NCBI GenBank assembly: GCA_036821485.1
Contig: DAISJM010000056.1
Location: 1 to 17,569, forward strand
Length of the DNA stretch: 17,569 nucleotides
Reading direction: 5' to 3'
Source: DAISJM01 sp036821485
GTDB lineage: Bacteria > Verrucomicrobiota > Kiritimatiellia > CAIQIC01 > JAGNIJ01
Part shown: positions 15,413 to 17,569 of the stretch, piece by piece
Numbering within the stretch: position 1 is the first letter of the stretch
How the letters are laid out: each line of letters starts with the position of its first letter
The notes under the pieces: model-generated
The model's input: only the letters and a program-made list of their open reading frames with translations
What the model was told of the DNA's origin: nothing
Database searches by the model: none
Translations under genes and position numbers: made by a program

Positions 15413-16072
15413 CTATTCGTACACGATGTCGTCGAGGAAGAACGTGACACCATCGCTGCGGGCCTGAATGGAGAACACGAATCCCGTGACGATACGGCTC
15501 AGGTCCTTACCGGCCAGCGGAATGATGTACTGCTTCCAGGTCGCATCCAGCTTGACCTTGCCGAGGCTGGCTTTGCCCGTGTCATAGAAGGGCATGTTCT
15601 TGCCGATGACGCCCATCTTGAACTCAACCATTTCGCCACCCTTCTCGCCGCGCGCCCAGAAGCTGAGCTGCTTGGCGCCGGTGAGGTCCACGCCGCCTTC
15701 CTGCTCGCCCCAGTTGTTCGCGGGATTCTGGAAGGCAATACCAGCCCAACCGCGGGGATCAGGATACGTGATCTTGATGCACGTGCTGCCGCTGTGCGGG
15801 TTGTCCGTGCACGAGTCATCCACTTCCATGGATGCGCCATTGTCGTTCGAGCCCATGTAGCCGGGGGGGATGAAGGGCAGTTCGCCCTCGTCATCGGAAT
15901 TGCCGTACACCTTGCAGGGCAGAGAGACCTTCATTCCAGGGGCCACAGCGGGCACCGCGGGAGCAGCCACAGCCACATCGGCGGCCGGGGCAGCCATTTC
16001 CTGAGCCATCACAGGCATGGCCGCCAAGGCCATCGCCGCCACTACCAACATCGTGATCATCAACTTCGACAT
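15413..16072 (-). CDS. Secreted single-domain protein, paralogous to the zinc-ribbon protein's outer domain
   Basis: A 219-residue exported protein of unknown function. A signal peptide covers residues 1-23 (MSKLMITMLVVAAMALAAMP..., cleavage after VMA), then an Ala/Val/Pro-rich spacer to about 46, then one domain (about 52-219). The domain shares NPHSGSTCIK, GWAGIAFQNPANNWGE, VDLTGAKQLSFWARGE, a FKMGVIGK stretch and the terminal FFLDDIVYE with the C-terminal domain of the gene downstream. The strand-rich pattern with a final IDD/LDD motif suggests a galactose-binding-like, carbohydrate-binding fold, by inference. I chose ATG 16072 with GGAGG eight bases ahead; the upstream ATG at 16087 is in fact part of that ATGGAGG site. 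It lies 66 bp after the glycosidase gene without a terminator between, so the two may be co-transcribed. Confidence 0.8.
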   Translation of the reverse strand: MSKLMITMLVVAAMALAAMPVMAQEMAAPAADVAVAAPAVPAVAPGMKVSLPCKVYGNSDDEGELPFIPPGYMGSNDNGASMEVDDSCTDNPHSGSTCIKITYPDPRGWAGIAFQNPANNWGEQEGGVDLTGAKQLSFWARGEKGGEMVEFKMGVIGKNMPFYDTGKASLGKVKLDATWKQYIIPLAGKDLSRIVTGFVFSIQARSDGVTFFLDDIVYE

Positions 16073-16138
16073 TTGAGATACCTCCATTATTAATTACTCA
16101 CTCTCTCAGAACAAAACGGTTTCATATCGGCGTGATAC

Positions 16139-17569
16139 TTATCGTGCCTCCAGCTCCTCCTTTCCTCCTTCCGGTACGCCCACCCAGACATCCTTGATTG
16201 CGTAGTAGGCTTTCTTCGGGACCCTCTGGAACGGACTGGCGTTGCCCGCCCCCTGCCCCATGATTCCAAACCACTCTTCCTGCGCCTGACCATCCGGAAA
16301 CGGCATCGGGAACACCGCCCGTGTCGTCTGGTGGTCGGTCTTATCCTCAAAGTAATTTAGAGTATCCTTCCACCATTCGTCAAGCCACTCAAAAACGAAT
16401 CCCCCGATGGCATTCCCGGCCCCGGGATGCCCCGCACTGTTCCACTCGATATCCGCGAGATTACGGCGAATGTACCGTGCCTGCATCTCCTCATCCGGCC
16501 CGCGGCCGGTGTAATAGGAATCACAGCCCCACTCCATGATGCACACGGGACGATTGACCGCCTGCTTGACCTTCTGCCATGTCGCACCAAACCCGTCTTC
16601 ACCGAGGTAACTGTTGATGCCGATGAAATCCAACTCCGGCGCAAACTTGCCGTAGTACTCCACCAGCCCGGTGAGCAGGTTGCCCACACCGACGGGATGA
16701 TTCGGATCCATCTCATGGATCATCGCCGCGACCTCGTTCAGAAATCCCGCGAACGCCTCGGGTTCTCTCGATCCGTTGGTCCGCGTGGCGTTGACGTCGC
16801 CGCTCATCTCCATGTTGTTCTCGTTGCCAAGTACCCAGGCCAACACCCACGGCTCACCACGCAGCTTCATGACCATGTTGCTGACCGATGCGCGCATGTT
16901 GGCCCGCTGCGCTGGGTCCTTGTAGTCTGTGCCCGCATCCCAATCCGCGCCCGAGCCGTTGCAGTACGCGCCAAGGAAATTGCCGACAATCGCCCGTATG
17001 CCCGAATCGCGATACATCTTCCGCAGCGCCAGCACGTTGACGGACGGAAGCTCGGCGTCGGTCAGGTAGAACTTGATCGTGTTACAGCCGATATCTTTCA
17101 TGAGTTGGTAGTCACTCGTGATCGGTTCATCAGGGTCCCGCCGGTTGTTCTGGTTGGCATCGACCCAGACCTCAAAGGAATCGAGTACGCCGTTGGTGTT
17201 CTCGTCCGACCACAGCCAATTCCACTCCCAAGGCACCACGCCAATGCGCGTCGGCGAATAGCACAGACCTTGGACGAAATACGGCTTTCCCTCCACCAGC
17301 ATCCGCCAGTCGCCATTGCCATATTGCACGAGTTGTACGGTGCCCGTGCCGCGCTGCATGGCCACGGCATTCACGTCCCCCGTCGCTGCAGCCGCCGCCG
17401 GATCGACCCGCTCCAGCGTGCCGGGATTCACCGTGATTGCCAAACCGCCGGCTTCCGTGCGCGTGGTGACATCTGCGCCGACGAGCCGAAGATTCAGCTC
17501 CGGATGCATGCGCAGGAGGTTAAGGATGCAGTTCCATGCCGCCGTGGCAACGTCCCACTGAAACTCGCT
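16139..17569 (-). CDS. Clan GH-A glycoside hydrolase (GH2/GH5-like TIM barrel) with EF-hand-like loops, 5' partial
   Basis: The frame is open to the right edge, so the start lies outside; 476 residues are visible. From about residue 88 (DWRMLVEGKPYFVQGLCYSP) it is a (beta/alpha)8 glycosidase barrel of the GH2/GH5 type. WVLGNEN supplies the acid/base Glu (E250), CIMEWG the nucleophile (E346), and GGFVFEWLDEWW the last strand. Between barrel strands 1 and 2, two consecutive 12-residue EF-hand-like calcium loops occur: DENTNGVLDSFE (122-133) and DANQNNRRDPDE (137-148). The first 85 residues are not recognised. Retaining beta-glycosidase or transglycosidase activity is inferred; the substrate is not assignable. 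An internal ATG at 17509 is probably not the start because coding continues upstream. Confidence 0.85.
   Translation of the reverse strand, partial: SEFQWDVATAAWNCILNLLRMHPELNLRLVGADVTTRTEAGGLAITVNPGTLERVDPAAAAATGDVNAVAMQRGTGTVQLVQYGNGDWRMLVEGKPYFVQGLCYSPTRIGVVPWEWNWLWSDENTNGVLDSFEVWVDANQNNRRDPDEPITSDYQLMKDIGCNTIKFYLTDAELPSVNVLALRKMYRDSGIRAIVGNFLGAYCNGSGADWDAGTDYKDPAQRANMRASVSNMVMKLRGEPWVLAWVLGNENNMEMSGDVNATRTNGSREPEAFAGFLNEVAAMIHEMDPNHPVGVGNLLTGLVEYYGKFAPELDFIGINSYLGEDGFGATWQKVKQAVNRPVCIMEWGCDSYYTGRGPDEEMQARYIRRNLADIEWNSAGHPGAGNAIGGFVFEWLDEWWKDTLNYFEDKTDHQTTRAVFPMPFPDGQAQEEWFGIMGQGAGNASPFQRVPKKAYYAIKDVWVGVPEGGKEELEAR

Noticed and set aside
14204..16093. 629-codon plus-strand open frame
   Set aside because: It lies antisense to two convincing minus-strand genes with signal peptide, zinc ribbon and shared domain. 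Its translation is His/Arg-rich low-quality sequence typical of a GC-rich antisense frame.
16082..16112. TTGTTC-17-AATAAT promoter before the secreted protein
   Set aside because: The -10 would abut the GGAGG site, so the transcript would lack it. The -35 is also poor.

Overview
The window reads as ordinary chromosome from a GC-rich, outer-membrane-bearing (diderm) bacterium. A PEP-CTERM exported protein, LolC/LolD-type lipoprotein export and a McsA-McsB-ClpC arginine-phosphorylation set occur side by side. That mix fits the Planctomycetota-Verrucomicrobiota-Chlamydiota (PVC) neighbourhood, for example Kiritimatiellota or Verrucomicrobiota. The placement is an inference, and I hold it with moderate to low confidence. 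No rRNA, tRNA, CRISPR array, transposase or integrase was seen. The longest gene-free stretch is 243 bp.

Region 1 (1-6688, minus strand) is a tightly packed seven-gene housekeeping and stress operon read right to left: lysS, lolC, lolD, ilvE, mcsA, mcsB, clpC. clpC runs off the left edge. A good sigma70-like promoter (TTGACT, 17 bp, TATTCT) lies just ahead of lysS. Genes are 4-59 bp apart or overlap. McsA/McsB mark proteins with phospho-arginine and ClpC unfolds marked proteins, while LolCD supplies the inner-membrane half of lipoprotein export.

Region 2 (6705-12120, minus strand) is a second co-directional chain: tkt (transketolase), a LacI-type repressor, a PHP-domain phosphoesterase, an AlkD-like DNA alkylation repair glycosylase and a thymidylate-kinase-like P-loop protein with a degenerate Walker A. 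Three of its four junctions are overlaps or a short gap; the PHP-alkD gap carries two identical 19-bp palindromes, and a third relative sits inside the kinase-like gene. A 15-bp sequence holding the -35 box is shared exactly between the tkt and lysS promoters.

Region 3 (12120-13136, plus strand) holds the only plus-strand gene, an RlmI-like RNA methyltransferase. A short direct repeat lies in its upstream region, and an intrinsic terminator sits at its convergent junction with the next gene.

Region 4 (13209-17569, minus strand) is the accessory, cell-surface part. It holds a clan GH-A glycoside hydrolase (5' end outside the window) with two EF-hand-like calcium loops in its barrel, a small secreted protein made almost wholly of one beta-sandwich-like domain, a membrane protein with an N-terminal zinc ribbon and the same domain on its extracytoplasmic side, and a PEP-CTERM protein. 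The paired secreted and membrane-anchored copies of one uncharacterised domain next to a glycosidase are the best candidate here for an undescribed surface or glycan-recognition module.
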